This document shows positions 1 through 8,734 of a DNA stretch of 64,000 nt, piece after piece. A program made the position numbers and the translations under genes. Within the stretch, counting starts at the first letter, position 1. The number at the start of each line of letters is the position of its first letter. The notes beneath the pieces were generated by a model. It did no database searches and had not been told where the DNA came from. It saw nothing but the letters and a program-made list of their open reading frames with translations. Source of the DNA: Herbidospora sakaeratensis (GTDB lineage: Bacteria; Actinomycetota; Actinomycetes; Streptosporangiales; Streptosporangiaceae); contig NZ_BBXC01000016.1 of the NCBI RefSeq assembly GCF_001570525.1, forward strand, positions 62,001 to 126,000. Direction: 5' to 3'.

Positions 1-2589
1 CAGCTGCTTGATCCACCGGACGAAGTCGCCCGCCGCCAGGTCGTTGTCGGTCAGCACCGCGTCGAGGGTGTGGCCCTTGGCCCAGCGCCAGGCCGCCCAC
101 GCGAAGCTCATGTCGGGCTCGCGGGTGAACGACAGGTCGTGGTCCTGTTCGACGGCCTCCAGGTCGGCCCACAACTTCACCATCGAGGCCAGGGCCTCTT
201 TGGCCGCCCCGGCCGGCACGCGGGGGCTGCGGTTGTCGTCGGTCTGGCGCGATTCGTACACCAGGGACGAGACGCAGGCGGCCAGTTCGGCGGCGTCGAG
301 CTTCTCCCAGATGCCGCCGCGCAGGCACTCGGCGGTCAGCAGGTCGAGCTCGGTGTAGAGCTTGGCGAGGCGGCGGCCCTCGTCGGTGACGGTCTCGCCG
401 TCGAGATAGCCGAGCTCGTCGAGGATGCCGCAGACCCGGTCGAAGGTGCGGGCGATGACGTGGGAGCGGCCCTCGACGCGGCGGCGCAGGCCCTCGGTCT
501 CGCGCAGCAGCTTGTAGTAGCGCTCGGCCCAGCGGGCGTGGTCTTCGCGTTCGTCGCAACCGTGGCAGGGGTGCTGGCGCAGCTCGCGGCGCAGTCGCAG
601 GATCTCGTCGTCTTCGGCCGCGTGGTCGCGGGCCCGCACCGGCTTGCCGAGGTCGACGTCGCCGAGCTTGGCGTGCATGGTGGCGACCAGGTTGGCCCGC
701 TCCTTGGGGCTGCGGGCGTTGAAGTTGCGCGGCACCCGGATGTGCTCGACCGGCTCGACCGGCACCGGGAAGTCGGCCGGGGTGAGCTTCTTGACCTGCT
801 TGCCGACGGTCAGGACCAGCAGCGACGGGCCCTCGCCGCGCACGCTGACGCCCGGGTCGAGCACGACGGCCAGCCCGGCCCGCCGCCCGCCCGGGACGCG
901 GATGACGTCGCCGACCTTCAGCACCTCGAGGCTCTGCACCGCCTGGGCCCGCCGGGCCGCGCCGCGCTGCTTGGACAACTCGGCCTCGCGGTCGGACAGC
1001 CCCCGGCGCAACGCGGCGTATTCGGGGAAGTCGCCCAGGTGGCAGGTCATCGCCTCTTTGTAGCCCTGCAGCGCGTCTTCGTGCTTGCGCAGCTGGCGGG
1101 CCAGCCCGACGACCGCGCGGTCGGCCTGGAACTGGGCGAAGGAGTCTTCGAGCAGGGCCCGGGCCCGCTCGCGGCCGACCTGGCCCACCAGGTTCACGGC
1201 CATGTTGTAGGAGGGCCGGAAACTCGACCGCAGCGGGTAGGTGCGGGTGCTGGCCAGGCCCGCGACGCCGATCGGGTCCATGCCCGGCTGGTAGACGACC
1301 ACCGCGTGGCCCTCGACGTCGATGCCGCGGCGGCCGGCCCGGCCGGTGAGCTGGGTGTACTCGCCCGGGGTCAGGTCGGCGTGGGTCTCGCCGTTCCACT
1401 TGTCGAGCTTCTCGATGACGACCGAGCGGGCCGGCATGTTGATGCCCAGCGCCAGGGTCTCGGTCGCGAAGACGGCCTTGACCAGGCCCTTGGTGAACAG
1501 CTCCTCGACGACCTCCTTGAAGGCCGGCAGCATGCCCGCGTGGTGGGCGGCCAGGCCGCGCTCCAGGCAGTCGCGGAAGTCGAGGTAACCCAGCACCGCC
1601 AGGTCTTCGTCGGGCAGGTGGGCGGTGCGCTCGTCGACCAGCTGCCGGATCTCGTGGCGCTCTTCGTCGGTGGTGAGCCGCAGGCCGGCGTAGAGGCACT
1701 GCTTGACGGCGGCGTCGCAACCCGCGCGGGAGAAGATGAACGTGATCGCGGGCAGCAGGCCCTCGGCGTCGAGGCGCTCGATGACCTGGGCGCGGTCGTG
1801 GGGCGTGCGCCGGGGGCGGTTGTAGCCGCGTTTGCCGCGCACCTGGTTGAGGCGCTGCTCGTCGCGGGAGATGCGCATCAGGTTGGCGTTGATGCGGGTC
1901 GCGCCGTCTTCGTTGGCGAACAGGTCGAAGAGGCGGTTGCCGACCAGCATGTGCTGCCACAGAGGCACCGGCCGGTGCTCGTCGACGATCACCGTCGTGT
2001 CGCCCCTGACCGCGCCCAGCCACTCGCCGAACTCCTCGGCGTTGGAGACCGTGGCCGACAGGGCGACCACGCGCACCGACTCGGGCAGGTGGATGATCAC
2101 CTCTTCCCAGACCGCGCCGCGGAAGCGGTCGGCGAGGTAGTGGACCTCGTCCATGACCACGTAGCCGAGGCCGCTCAGGGTCTGGGAGCCCGCGTAGAGC
2201 ATGTTGCGCAGCACCTCGGTCGTCATGATGACGATCGGGGCGTCGCCGTTGACGCTGTTGTCACCGGTCAGCAGACCCACGTCGGCCGCGCCGTAGCGGC
2301 GCACCAGGTCGTTGAACTTCTGGTTCGACAGCGCCTTGATGGGCGTCGTGTAGAAGCACTTGCGGCCCTGCTCCAGGGCCAGGTGGACGGCGAACTCGCC
2401 GACCACGGTCTTTCCCGACCCGGTCGGGGCCGCCACCAGCACGCCGTCTCCGGCCTCCAGTGCCTGGCAGGCGTCGAGCTGGAACTCGTCGAGCTCGAAG
2501 TCGTACAACCCGCGGAACGAGGTGAGCGCAGGGCCCGACTCGGTCTGCTGGTCACGGAAGGCGGCGTAGCGTTCCGCAGGCGTGCTCAT
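1..2589 (-). CDS. helY: HelY-type Ski2/Mtr4 DEAD/DEAH helicase (3' end cut by window edge)
   Basis: Large superfamily 2 helicase of the Ski2/Mtr4 group, expected to unwind RNA or DNA with ATP in the cytoplasm. The 863 residues present start at ATG 2589 and run off the left edge, so the C-terminus is missing. Motif I APTGSGKT lies near residue 54, motif II reads DEVH, motif III is SAT, and motif VI QLTGRAGRRG lies near residue 400, all with correct spacing. A C-terminal region of the DSHCT type would lie mostly outside the window. It follows the lipid kinase gene by 25 bp and is probably the last gene of the tatA-tatC unit; helY downstream of tatAC and pafBC is the order known in Mycobacterium. 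Family assignment is firm; the actual substrate is not known from sequence. Confidence 0.93.
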   Translation of the reverse strand, partial: MSTPAERYAAFRDQQTESGPALTSFRGLYDFELDEFQLDACQALEAGDGVLVAAPTGSGKTVVGEFAVHLALEQGRKCFYTTPIKALSNQKFNDLVRRYGAADVGLLTGDNSVNGDAPIVIMTTEVLRNMLYAGSQTLSGLGYVVMDEVHYLADRFRGAVWEEVIIHLPESVRVVALSATVSNAEEFGEWLGAVRGDTTVIVDEHRPVPLWQHMLVGNRLFDLFANEDGATRINANLMRISRDEQRLNQVRGKRGYNRPRRTPHDRAQVIERLDAEGLLPAITFIFSRAGCDAAVKQCLYAGLRLTTDEERHEIRQLVDERTAHLPDEDLAVLGYLDFRDCLERGLAAHHAGMLPAFKEVVEELFTKGLVKAVFATETLALGINMPARSVVIEKLDKWNGETHADLTPGEYTQLTGRAGRRGIDVEGHAVVVYQPGMDPIGVAGLASTRTYPLRSSFRPSYNMAVNLVGQVGRERARALLEDSFAQFQADRAVVGLARQLRKHEDALQGYKEAMTCHLGDFPEYAALRRGLSDREAELSKQRGAARRAQAVQSLEVLKVGDVIRVPGGRRAGLAVVLDPGVSVRGEGPSLLVLTVGKQVKKLTPADFPVPVEPVEHIRVPRNFNARSPKERANLVATMHAKLGDVDLGKPVRARDHAAEDDEILRLRRELRQHPCHGCDEREDHARWAERYYKLLRETEGLRRRVEGRSHVIARTFDRVCGILDELGYLDGETVTDEGRRLAKLYTELDLLTAECLRGGIWEKLDAAELAACVSSLVYESRQTDDNRSPRVPAGAAKEALASMVKLWADLEAVEQDHDLSFTREPDMSFAWAAWRWAKGHTLDAVLTDNDLAAGDFVRWIKQL

Positions 2590-2614
2590 GCCGTCAACCC
2601 TACCGATATTCCTG

Positions 2615-3469
2615 TTACGGCCGTGTCATCACCGTCAGCGCACCGGCACGGGCCGTGCAGGTCAGCGGGGTCGGTCCGGCGCGTTCGCCGTCTGCGTAGG
2701 CGATCACGCCGGGTGCCTCCAGGGTCACGGAAGCGGCACGATGGATCTCCACGGCCGGGTGTTTCGCATGAGTGCCCAGGAAGACGCGGGGGAAGGCCCG
2801 CAGGAAGGCGGCCGTGGGCAGGGCCTTGAGGATCACCACGTCGAGCAGTCCGTCGTCGGGCCGGGCGGTGGGGCAGATCTTCATGCCGTTCCCGTACGAC
2901 CGGGTGTTCCCCACCGCCACCAGCATCGCCTCCAGCGTGATGGCGGGATGGTGGTCGAGGGTGACGCGGAAGGGGATCGGCCGGAACTCCCGCAGCTCCC
3001 GGAGCACGGCGGTGACGTAGCGGGCCGGGCCGGTCATCGCGTTGGCGCGTTCGTTGACGCGGGAGTCGAAGCCGCAGGCCAGCACCCCGGCGAACCACCG
3101 GTCGCCCACGGTGGCGGCGTCGATGACCCGGGGCACTCCCCCGGTGACCAGGGCGGCGGCGGCTAAGGGGTCGCGCGGGATGCCCAGGTCGGCGGCGATG
3201 TCGTTGCCGGTGCCCATGGGGATGATCGCGAGCGGCACGCCCGTGCCCGCCACCGCCTGGACCGCCAGGTGGACCAGGCCGTCACCCCCGCACGCGACCA
3301 CCACCGGAGGCCGTTTCCGCACCGCGGCGCGGGCCCGTTCGAGGGTGTCGCCCGCCGACGCGCCCGAGATCACCTCGGGGTCGGGCAGCCGCGCCAGCAC
3401 CGGGCCGAGGCGGCGGGCCGCCCGGCCGCCTCGGGCGGCCGGGTTAACCAGGACGACGGGCCGGTTCAC
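2615..3469 (-). CDS. Diacylglycerol/lipid kinase family protein
   Basis: A 284-residue lipid kinase of the DAGK catalytic family, which phosphorylates diacylglycerol or related lipids at the inner membrane face. The nucleotide-binding signature GGDGLVHLAVQA (residues 61-72) and the PMGTGNDIA element (residues 84-92) are intact. The C-terminal half has the usual beta-sandwich pattern with YGNGM and ARPDDGLLD. The GTG start overlaps the tatC stop in a GTGA tetranucleotide, which fixes the start and implies translational coupling. The true lipid substrate cannot be read from the sequence; sphingosine-kinase-like or phosphatidylinositol-type acceptors remain possible. Confidence 0.88.
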   Translation of the reverse strand: MNRPVVLVNPAARGGRAARRLGPVLARLPDPEVISGASAGDTLERARAAVRKRPPVVVACGGDGLVHLAVQAVAGTGVPLAIIPMGTGNDIAADLGIPRDPLAAAALVTGGVPRVIDAATVGDRWFAGVLACGFDSRVNERANAMTGPARYVTAVLRELREFRPIPFRVTLDHHPAITLEAMLVAVGNTRSYGNGMKICPTARPDDGLLDVVILKALPTAAFLRAFPRVFLGTHAKHPAVEIHRAASVTLEAPGVIAYADGERAGPTPLTCTARAGALTVMTRP

Positions 3470-4320
3470 TCGGACGGCGTTCCGTCGAGCTCCTCTTCGA
3501 GCTGCCGGGCCTTGAGGGCCGCGGCGGCGTCGGCGCGTTTGTCGTGGAAGTACATGAACGCCTCGGCCACGAAGAACAGGCCGATCATCGGCAGCGCGAG
3601 CGCCAGCATCGTGAACGGGTCCTGGCTCGGGGTCGCGACGGCGGCGAACACGAAGAAGCCGAAGACCACCATGCGCTGGTGCTTGGCCACGGTCTCGTAG
3701 CGCACCACGCCGATCAGGTTCAGGAAGACCAGCAGCAGCGGCAGCAGGAACGACACGCCGAAGATCAGCAGCATCATCATCAGGAACGTCAGGTAGTCGT
3801 TGACGTCGATGAGCGGCACCGCGTTCTCGGGCACGAACCCCAGCAGCAGCGACAGGCCCTTGTCCATCGTCAGGTAGGCGAGCGTCGCGCCGGCCAGGAA
3901 CAGCGGGAACGCAAGCCCGAGGAAGGTGTAGCTGTAGCGCTTCTCGTTGCGGTAGAGCCCCGGCGTCACGAACGCCCAGAGCTGGTAGATCCACAACGGC
4001 GAGGCCACCACGATGCCGAAGATGAAGGCGACCTTCAGGTTGATGAACAGACCGCCGGTGACGCTGCCGACCACCAGGCTGCACTCCTTGCCGCCGCCGA
4101 GCCGGTAGGCGTCGGGGAGCCGGCAGAAGGGCCCGGTCATGAAATCCCAGATCGGGTCGAAGAAGACCAGACCCAGGATCGTCGCGAGCACCACGCCGAT
4201 GATCATCTTGAACAGGCGGTTGCGCAGCTCGCGAAGGTGGTCCATGAGCGACATGCGCCCATCGGGATCGTCCGCCGCGGCCGAGGGCTTCGGCGTCGAC
4301 GACCTCTTCAACAGGGCCAT
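3466..4320 (-). CDS. tatC: Sec-independent protein translocase TatC
   Basis: TatC is the multi-spanning core receptor of the twin-arginine translocase, which exports folded proteins across the cytoplasmic membrane. The 284-residue product has the cytoplasmic N-terminal motif SLMDHLRELRNRLF before the first membrane helix and six predicted hydrophobic segments. The family feature FDPIWDFMTGPF follows helix one. It lies 36 bp downstream of tatA and overlaps the lipid kinase start by 4 bp, so tatA-tatC-kinase-helY probably form one transcript. A separate TatB is not seen here, which is common for actinobacteria where tatB lies elsewhere. Confidence 0.97.
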   Translation of the reverse strand: MALLKRSSTPKPSAAADDPDGRMSLMDHLRELRNRLFKMIIGVVLATILGLVFFDPIWDFMTGPFCRLPDAYRLGGGKECSLVVGSVTGGLFINLKVAFIFGIVVASPLWIYQLWAFVTPGLYRNEKRYSYTFLGLAFPLFLAGATLAYLTMDKGLSLLLGFVPENAVPLIDVNDYLTFLMMMLLIFGVSFLLPLLLVFLNLIGVVRYETVAKHQRMVVFGFFVFAAVATPSQDPFTMLALALPMIGLFFVAEAFMYFHDKRADAAAALKARQLEEELDGTPSE

Positions 4321-4356
4321 CCCATGATCCTGTCTCGAATGAAGGTGCGGCGGGGG

Positions 4357-4701
4357 TCAGTTCTTCTTGTCGGACGGCTGAGCGGCCGGCTGCGAGGTGG
4401 CGCGCAGCTTCGCGTTCTCCTCCTCCAGCTGGCGCAGCCGGTCTTCGACCGACGGCGTCGGCGTCGCGGGCGGGATCTGCGCCGGCGGCGCCGGGGCGGG
4501 CTGCGGCGTCACGGTCTCGGCCTGCGCCTGCACCACGGTGGACTTGTCGTCGTCCTCCTCGCGGAGCTTCTGCGTCTCCTTCTTGAACAGGCGCAGCGAC
4601 TGGCCCAGGGCACGAGCCGTGTCGGGGAGCTTCTTGGCGCCGAACAGCAGGATGATGATGAGCCCGATGATGATGAGCTCAGTGGGTCCCAGGCTTCCCA
4701 T
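4357..4701 (-). CDS. tatA: Sec-independent protein translocase TatA
   Basis: TatA forms the pore-like oligomer of the twin-arginine pathway. The 114-residue protein opens with one short membrane helix (residues 8-20, ELIIIGLIIILLFGAKKLP) followed at once by the amphipathic helix with the FGAKKLPD hinge that is diagnostic for TatA. The tail is acidic, then rich in Pro and Ala, and ends with a charged coiled region near residues 80-105. ATG 4701 is the only sensible start. It is the first gene of the tatA-tatC pair and sits downstream of pafB-pafC and a tiny membrane protein, the conserved actinobacterial order. Confidence 0.96.
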   Translation of the reverse strand: MGSLGPTELIIIGLIIILLFGAKKLPDTARALGQSLRLFKKETQKLREEDDDKSTVVQAQAETVTPQPAPAPPAQIPPATPTPSVEDRLRQLEEENAKLRATSQPAAQPSDKKN

Positions 4702-4767
4702 GACACGTCCTTAAGGGGCGGGTGATGCACGTCCTTGCCCGATCGTACGCTGCGATCGCAGTGCTCA

Positions 4768-4917
4768 TCACCCTTCAGGGGGACGAATCGGGTCCATTCG
4801 GCTCTTGGCCCGCTCGATTTCGGCCCCCAGCCCCCGGGCCGCAACGAAGACCCGAACGGCCAGAAACCCCACCAGGAGCAGCCCCGCCACCCCGAGGCCC
4901 ACGAATAACCAGATCAC
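4768..4917 (-). CDS. 49-residue single-span membrane protein, hypothetical
   Basis: A very short gene that I could not assign to a family. GTG 4917 lies one base after the pafC TGA, so it is probably translated by re-initiation from pafC. The product has one hydrophobic helix at residues 2-26 (IWLFVGLGVAGLLLVGFLAV within it) followed by a basic, then mixed-charge tail of about 23 residues ending RPPEG. No cleavage site is evident, so an N-in or N-out anchor is likely. The stop is 66 bp upstream of tatA. Its placement between a transcription-activator pair and the Tat genes is the main clue; no function is proposed. Confidence 0.62.
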   Translation of the reverse strand: MIWLFVGLGVAGLLLVGFLAVRVFVAARGLGAEIERAKSRMDPIRPPEG

Positions 4918-4918
4918 G

Positions 4919-5869
4919 TCAGACGCCGACCTCGTAGTTGGCCAGGGTCTGCTTGGCGGTCTCGGCGACCCGCTCGGCCAGGCTCTCAGGCCGCACGACC
5001 CGCCCCGAGTCTCCCAGCCGCAGCGCCAGGCGCACGAGCCAGCCCTGGTCACGGGCGCGCAGGGCCACCCGCTGGCGGCCCTCGCCGAGCTCCTCGACCT
5101 CCTCGACCGGGTAGTACTCGGAGATCCACCGCCCCGACGGGGTGACCTCGAGCTCGACCAGTTCGTCGGTCTCGGAGGGGCGGAAGACGCCCTGGGTGAC
5201 GTCCATCGGCTCGGCCTCGGCGGGCGGGTCGGCGGCCACGTCGAGGACGGCGACCTCCTGGATCCGGTCGACCCGGAACATGCGCATCGCCTCGGCCCGG
5301 TAGCACCAGCCTTCGAGGTAGTGGCGGCCGTCGACCAGCACCACCCGCAGCGGGTCGACCTCGCGCGGGGTGACCTCGTCGCGGCCGGGGGTGTAGTAGA
5401 CGAGCGACAGGCGGCGGTTGCGGCGGGCGGCGTCGGTGACGGTCGCCAGCGCGCCCGGGGCGGCCTCGACCTCGACGGTGACCTGGGTGCTGACGGCGGC
5501 CGCGCCGTCGCCGGCGGCCTGCTCCAGCTTGGCCACCACCCGGCCCAGGACCTCTCCTCCGGCGAACTCGGGCAGCTCGCCGAGCATGCGCAGCGCCACC
5601 AGGAGCGCGCTGGCCTCGTCGACGCCCAGCTTCAGCGGCCGGGCGATCGTGTCGGCGTTGTCGATGAGGATCTCGCCGCCGTCCCAGGAGACGTCGATCA
5701 GGTCGCCGGGGGTGTGGCCGGGCAGGCCGCACATCCAGACGAGCTGGAGATCGTCGATGAGCTGCTTCTCGTTGAGCCCGAAGACCTTGGCCACCTCGGG
5801 CACCGAGGCGCCGGGGTGGGACATCAGGTAGGGCACGAGGGCGAGCAGCCGGGGCAGCCGGTCGTTCAA
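4919..5869 (-). CDS. pafC: WYL-domain transcriptional regulator PafC
   Basis: PafC partners PafB; in mycobacteria the pair activates a LexA/RecA-independent DNA-damage response. This 316-residue protein has an N-terminal winged-helix region (residues 1-60, with LNEKQLIDDLQLVWMCGLPG) and a central WYL domain (about residues 150-235, with the VDGRHYLEGWCYRAEAMRMF stretch that gives the family its name). A WCX-like C-terminal domain follows. The TTG start at 5869 overlaps the pafB TGA in TTGA, the best-coupled start; no ATG lies near. It is followed after one base by the small membrane protein. Confidence 0.92.
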   Translation of the reverse strand: MNDRLPRLLALVPYLMSHPGASVPEVAKVFGLNEKQLIDDLQLVWMCGLPGHTPGDLIDVSWDGGEILIDNADTIARPLKLGVDEASALLVALRMLGELPEFAGGEVLGRVVAKLEQAAGDGAAAVSTQVTVEVEAAPGALATVTDAARRNRRLSLVYYTPGRDEVTPREVDPLRVVLVDGRHYLEGWCYRAEAMRMFRVDRIQEVAVLDVAADPPAEAEPMDVTQGVFRPSETDELVELEVTPSGRWISEYYPVEEVEELGEGRQRVALRARDQGWLVRLALRLGDSGRVVRPESLAERVAETAKQTLANYEVGV

Positions 5870-6810
5870 TGGAGGGCACCCTTCAGACGGCGGAGCACGG
5901 CCTCGCGGGCGTCGGGGGGGCCGTCGACCACCGCGTCGGGCCCCAGGCTGGCCAGCCAGCCCGCGAGCCGCTCGGGGTCGGTGAAGACGATGTCGGCCTC
6001 GTCCCATTCGGCGCCGGGCCGCACCTCGCGGGCGAGGTGGCGCAGGCCCTGGCAGGTGCCGGGCCGCACGCGCACCGTGGCGGTGCGTTCGGGGCCGGGG
6101 TCGTCTCCGGCGTACGCCACCAGCGCCCGCAGGTCGGCGCCCTCGGGCACCTCGACGCTGCCCGGCCGCCCGGTGGGCGTGACGTCGCCGACGATCCGGC
6201 TGAGCCGGAAGACGCGGGTGCCGTCGCGGGTGCGGTCGTGGCCGACGACGTACCAGCGGCCGCGGCGCGAGAGCACGCCCCACGGCTCGACCACGCGCTT
6301 GAGGACCGTCTCGCTGCCCGCCGAGCGGTAGTGGAAGGTCACGGCGCGGCGGTCGCGCACCGCCTCCCAGAGCGGCGTGAAGGCCGCGTCGCGGGTGTCG
6401 ACCCGCAGCTCCAGCGGCCCCTCGGCCAGGTCGGTCTCGACGCCGCCTGCCTTCAGCTTGAGCATCGCGCCGCCGGCCGCCTCGGCCAGGCTGGCCCGCT
6501 GCCAGACCTGCGCGGCCAGCCCGAGCACGGCCGCCTCGTCGGGCTCCAGCGTGATCTCGGGCAGCTCGTAGGACTGCTTGACGATGCGATAGCCCGGGTC
6601 GTCCTCCCACGGGTCCTTCTGGACCTCGATGGGGATGCCGATCTCGCGGAGCTCGTTCTTGTCCCGCTCGAACATCCGCTGGAAGGCCTCGTCGTTGACC
6701 GGGTCGTACCCGGGGACCGCGAAACGGATCTGCTCCGCACTCAGCGGACGCCGGGTCGACAGCAGGCAGATCACCAGATTCAGCAACCGTTCCGTCTTGC
6801 GCCGCGACAT
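5866..6810 (-). CDS. pafB: WYL-domain transcriptional regulator PafB
   Basis: PafB is the first member of the PafB-PafC pair, homologous to PafC. The 314-residue product has an N-terminal HTH (MSRRKTERLLNLVICLLSTR onward, with LSAEQIR), then a WYL domain at about residues 145-220 including RGRWYVVGHDRTRDGTRVFR. The start ATG 6810 has a strong AGGAGGG site upstream. It overlaps pafC by 4 bp and diverges from the DUF3866 gene across 37 bp, so both promoters share this short space. Unlike mycobacteria, pafB here is separated from pafA by about 3.7 kb. Confidence 0.93.
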   Translation of the reverse strand: MSRRKTERLLNLVICLLSTRRPLSAEQIRFAVPGYDPVNDEAFQRMFERDKNELREIGIPIEVQKDPWEDDPGYRIVKQSYELPEITLEPDEAAVLGLAAQVWQRASLAEAAGGAMLKLKAGGVETDLAEGPLELRVDTRDAAFTPLWEAVRDRRAVTFHYRSAGSETVLKRVVEPWGVLSRRGRWYVVGHDRTRDGTRVFRLSRIVGDVTPTGRPGSVEVPEGADLRALVAYAGDDPGPERTATVRVRPGTCQGLRHLAREVRPGAEWDEADIVFTDPERLAGWLASLGPDAVVDGPPDAREAVLRRLKGALH

Positions 6811-6835
6811 CGGCCCTCCTTCCTGACTCGAACGC

Positions 6836-6847
6836 TACCCTTTTCCG
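6836..6847 (+). promoter_or_regulatory. Putative leaderless promoter of the DUF3866 gene
   Basis: TACCCT at 6836-6841 fits the actinobacterial -10 pattern TAnnnT, and only six bases separate it from GTG 6848. No Shine-Dalgarno sequence precedes that GTG. This spacing is what a leaderless transcript would show. The -35 region is weak, so this is inference. Confidence 0.45.
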
Positions 6848-7921
6848 GTGATCAGATGGCGCAGGGGCGAGGTCCGTGAGATCAGGCGCGAATGGCCCGG
6901 CGCGCTCGAGATCGAGGTCGCCGTCGACGACGGCTCCCGATGCCGGGCGCTGGCCTATCCGCCGCTGGTGGGCCGCCCCGAGCCCGGCGACACGGTGCTG
7001 CTCAACACGACCGCCCTCGCCATGGGCCTCGGTACGGGAGGTTACGCCATGGTGGTGGCGATTCCTGACCGTTTGCCACAAGATCCCGCAGGGCCGGGGC
7101 ATCTCGTCAAGGCCCGTTACACCCCCTTGCAGGCCACGGTTCTGGGCGCCGACGAGCAGGACTCCCCCCACCACGACGTGCTGCGCGAGGCCGACTCCCT
7201 CGACGGGATGCCCGTCGTGGTCGCCGACCTGCACTCGGCCCTGCCCGCGATCCTCTGCGGCCTCTTCCTGGAGCGCCCGGCGGCCCGGGTGGCCTACGTG
7301 ATGCTCGACGGCGGCGCGCTCCCGGCGTGGTTCTCGATGGCCTGCGCGAAGCTGCGCGAGATCGGCTGGTTGACAGGCGTTGTCACGGTCGGCCAGTCGT
7401 TCGGCGGCGACCTGGAGGCGGTGACCACCCACACCGGCCTGCTGGCCGCCCGCCACATCCTGGACGCCGACCTCACGGTCGTGGCCCAGGGCCCCGGCAA
7501 CCTCGGCACTGGCACGAAGTGGGGCTTCTCGGGCGTCTCGTCGGGCGAGGCGGTCAACGCCGCCGGCGTGCTGAACGGCCGCCCGGTGGCCGCCCTGCGC
7601 GTCAGCGAGGGCGACCTCCGCGAACGCCACATCGGCGTCTCCCACCACAGCCTGACCGCCTACGGCCGCGTCGCCCTGACCCGCGCCGACGTCGTCGTGC
7701 CCGAACTCGGCGGCGGGTTCGGCGCCCGCGTCGAAAGCCAGGCCGCCCCGCTGGGCGACCGCCACAACCTGGTGAAAGTCCAGATCGAGGGCCTGTACGA
7801 CGCCCTCAGGGCCTCCCCCGTGGGTCTGTCGACCATGGGCCGCAAACTCGACGAAGACCTGGCCTACTTCCTCACCTCGGCGGCAGCCGGCCGCCACGCC
7901 GCCACCCTCCTGCCCGCCTGA
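6848..7921 (+). CDS. DUF3866 family protein
   Basis: A 357-residue protein of the DUF3866 family, whose function is not known. It has an N-terminal beta-rich region (residues 1-95) with GDTVLLNTTALAMGLGTGG, then an alternating alpha/beta part with DLHSALPAILCGL, GQSFGGDLEAVTTHTGL and QGPGNLGTGTKWGFSG, which look like nucleotide- or phosphate-binding loops of a Rossmann-like fold. The GTG start lacks a ribosome site and has a -10 element six bases upstream, suggesting leaderless translation. It diverges from pafB; this pairing next to pafBC is seen in other actinomycetes. Assignment rests on recognising the family; no activity is claimed. Confidence 0.8.
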   Translation: MIRWRRGEVREIRREWPGALEIEVAVDDGSRCRALAYPPLVGRPEPGDTVLLNTTALAMGLGTGGYAMVVAIPDRLPQDPAGPGHLVKARYTPLQATVLGADEQDSPHHDVLREADSLDGMPVVVADLHSALPAILCGLFLERPAARVAYVMLDGGALPAWFSMACAKLREIGWLTGVVTVGQSFGGDLEAVTTHTGLLAARHILDADLTVVAQGPGNLGTGTKWGFSGVSSGEAVNAAGVLNGRPVAALRVSEGDLRERHIGVSHHSLTAYGRVALTRADVVVPELGGGFGARVESQAAPLGDRHNLVKVQIEGLYDALRASPVGLSTMGRKLDEDLAYFLTSAAAGRHAATLLPA

Positions 7922-8249
7922 CCGGCGATCAGGGCCCCTGTTCCCGATCGTCGGCGTGGCGGGGCGGGCTGGCGATCGGTCGGCGGCTCGTGGCGCGACG
8001 GGTGCCGTGGCGAACCAGGAGGGGTCGGTCTGCGGCTGGTGGAACGATCGGCGCCCTGGCGAGCGGAGCGGGAGCGGCAGGTCTGTGGCCCGTGGCCCAG
8101 TGGATGCCGTGGCGGGGCGGACCGGGAGCGGGCGGTTGCCGCCGGTTGCGGCGGGGGCCGGAAACGGCGGTCGGTGCCCGGGTGGGCGGAGCCGTAACGG
8201 AGCGGGCGTTTGACCCCGGACGGCGCGGGAGGGATGGCCGAGCCCCCGG
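7922..8249. other. Convergent intergenic region, no gene seen
   Basis: These 328 bases lie between the convergent DUF3866 and DUF3291 genes. They are very G-rich on the plus strand with loose repetition of short GTGGCG and GGAGCGG words. One open frame of 85 codons exists but is low-complexity, has no ribosome site and resembles nothing I know. I see no clear terminator or RNA gene. Confidence 0.5.
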
Positions 8250-8702
8250 CTAGCCCCTAGCGCCGTTGGGTTCGTAGAACTCCTTGAAGGTGAAGGCGTC
8301 GGCCGTCGGGCCCTTCTCGCGGAGCAGGGTGAGGCGGTTCCACGCCTCCTTGAGTGACGGGATCTCGCCCTCCTCGACCCACCACATCACCGTGTAGGGC
8401 TCGGCCACACGCTGGAACCACTCGCGCCGCCGCTGGAGGACCGCCAGGTGGGGCGAGCGGTAGACGAAGTTCCACAACGTCTCGCGGGATGCCCAGATCG
8501 AGTAGTTGATCAGCAGGTGGTCGCCGAACTCGTGGGTGATGGTCTCCTCGGGGTCGTCCTCGTTGGCGATGGCGCGCCACACGAAGCCGGGGGCGGCGTC
8601 GGCGAGGGTGTTCACGGGTTCGAGGGCGGCGACGAACTCGGCCAGCAGGGGGTCGTCGACGGGCGCGCGCATGTGGGCGACGTTGAACTGGGCCAGATGC
8701 AT
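8250..8702 (-). CDS. DUF3291 domain protein
   Basis: A 150-residue protein of the DUF3291 family, related to dimeric alpha/beta-barrel proteins of the antibiotic-biosynthesis-monooxygenase type. Recognisable elements are HLAQFNVAHMRAP at the start, the central INYSIWASRETLWNFVYRS and the VMWWVEEGEIPSLKEAWNRL segment, rich in Trp and His as usual for the family. The start at 8702 begins MHLAQFN. It lies 32 bp downstream of the HTH regulator gene on the same strand and may share its transcript. The chemistry is unknown; heme or small-molecule binding is only a guess. Confidence 0.8.
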   Translation of the reverse strand: MHLAQFNVAHMRAPVDDPLLAEFVAALEPVNTLADAAPGFVWRAIANEDDPEETITHEFGDHLLINYSIWASRETLWNFVYRSPHLAVLQRRREWFQRVAEPYTVMWWVEEGEIPSLKEAWNRLTLLREKGPTADAFTFKEFYEPNGARG

Positions 8703-8734
8703 GACCTCACCGTCGCAAAGCGGGGGCTTCTATG

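Noticed and set aside
70-2829. An open frame of 919 codons on the plus strand opposite the helicase
   Set aside because: Antisense shadow of helY and the lipid kinase; no recognisable domain, while the minus strand has all helicase motifs.
7956-8213. Possible 85-residue gene in the gap between DUF3866 and DUF3291
   Set aside because: Low-complexity Gly/Arg/Ser composition, no ribosome site, no family; likely chance open frame in GC-rich DNA.
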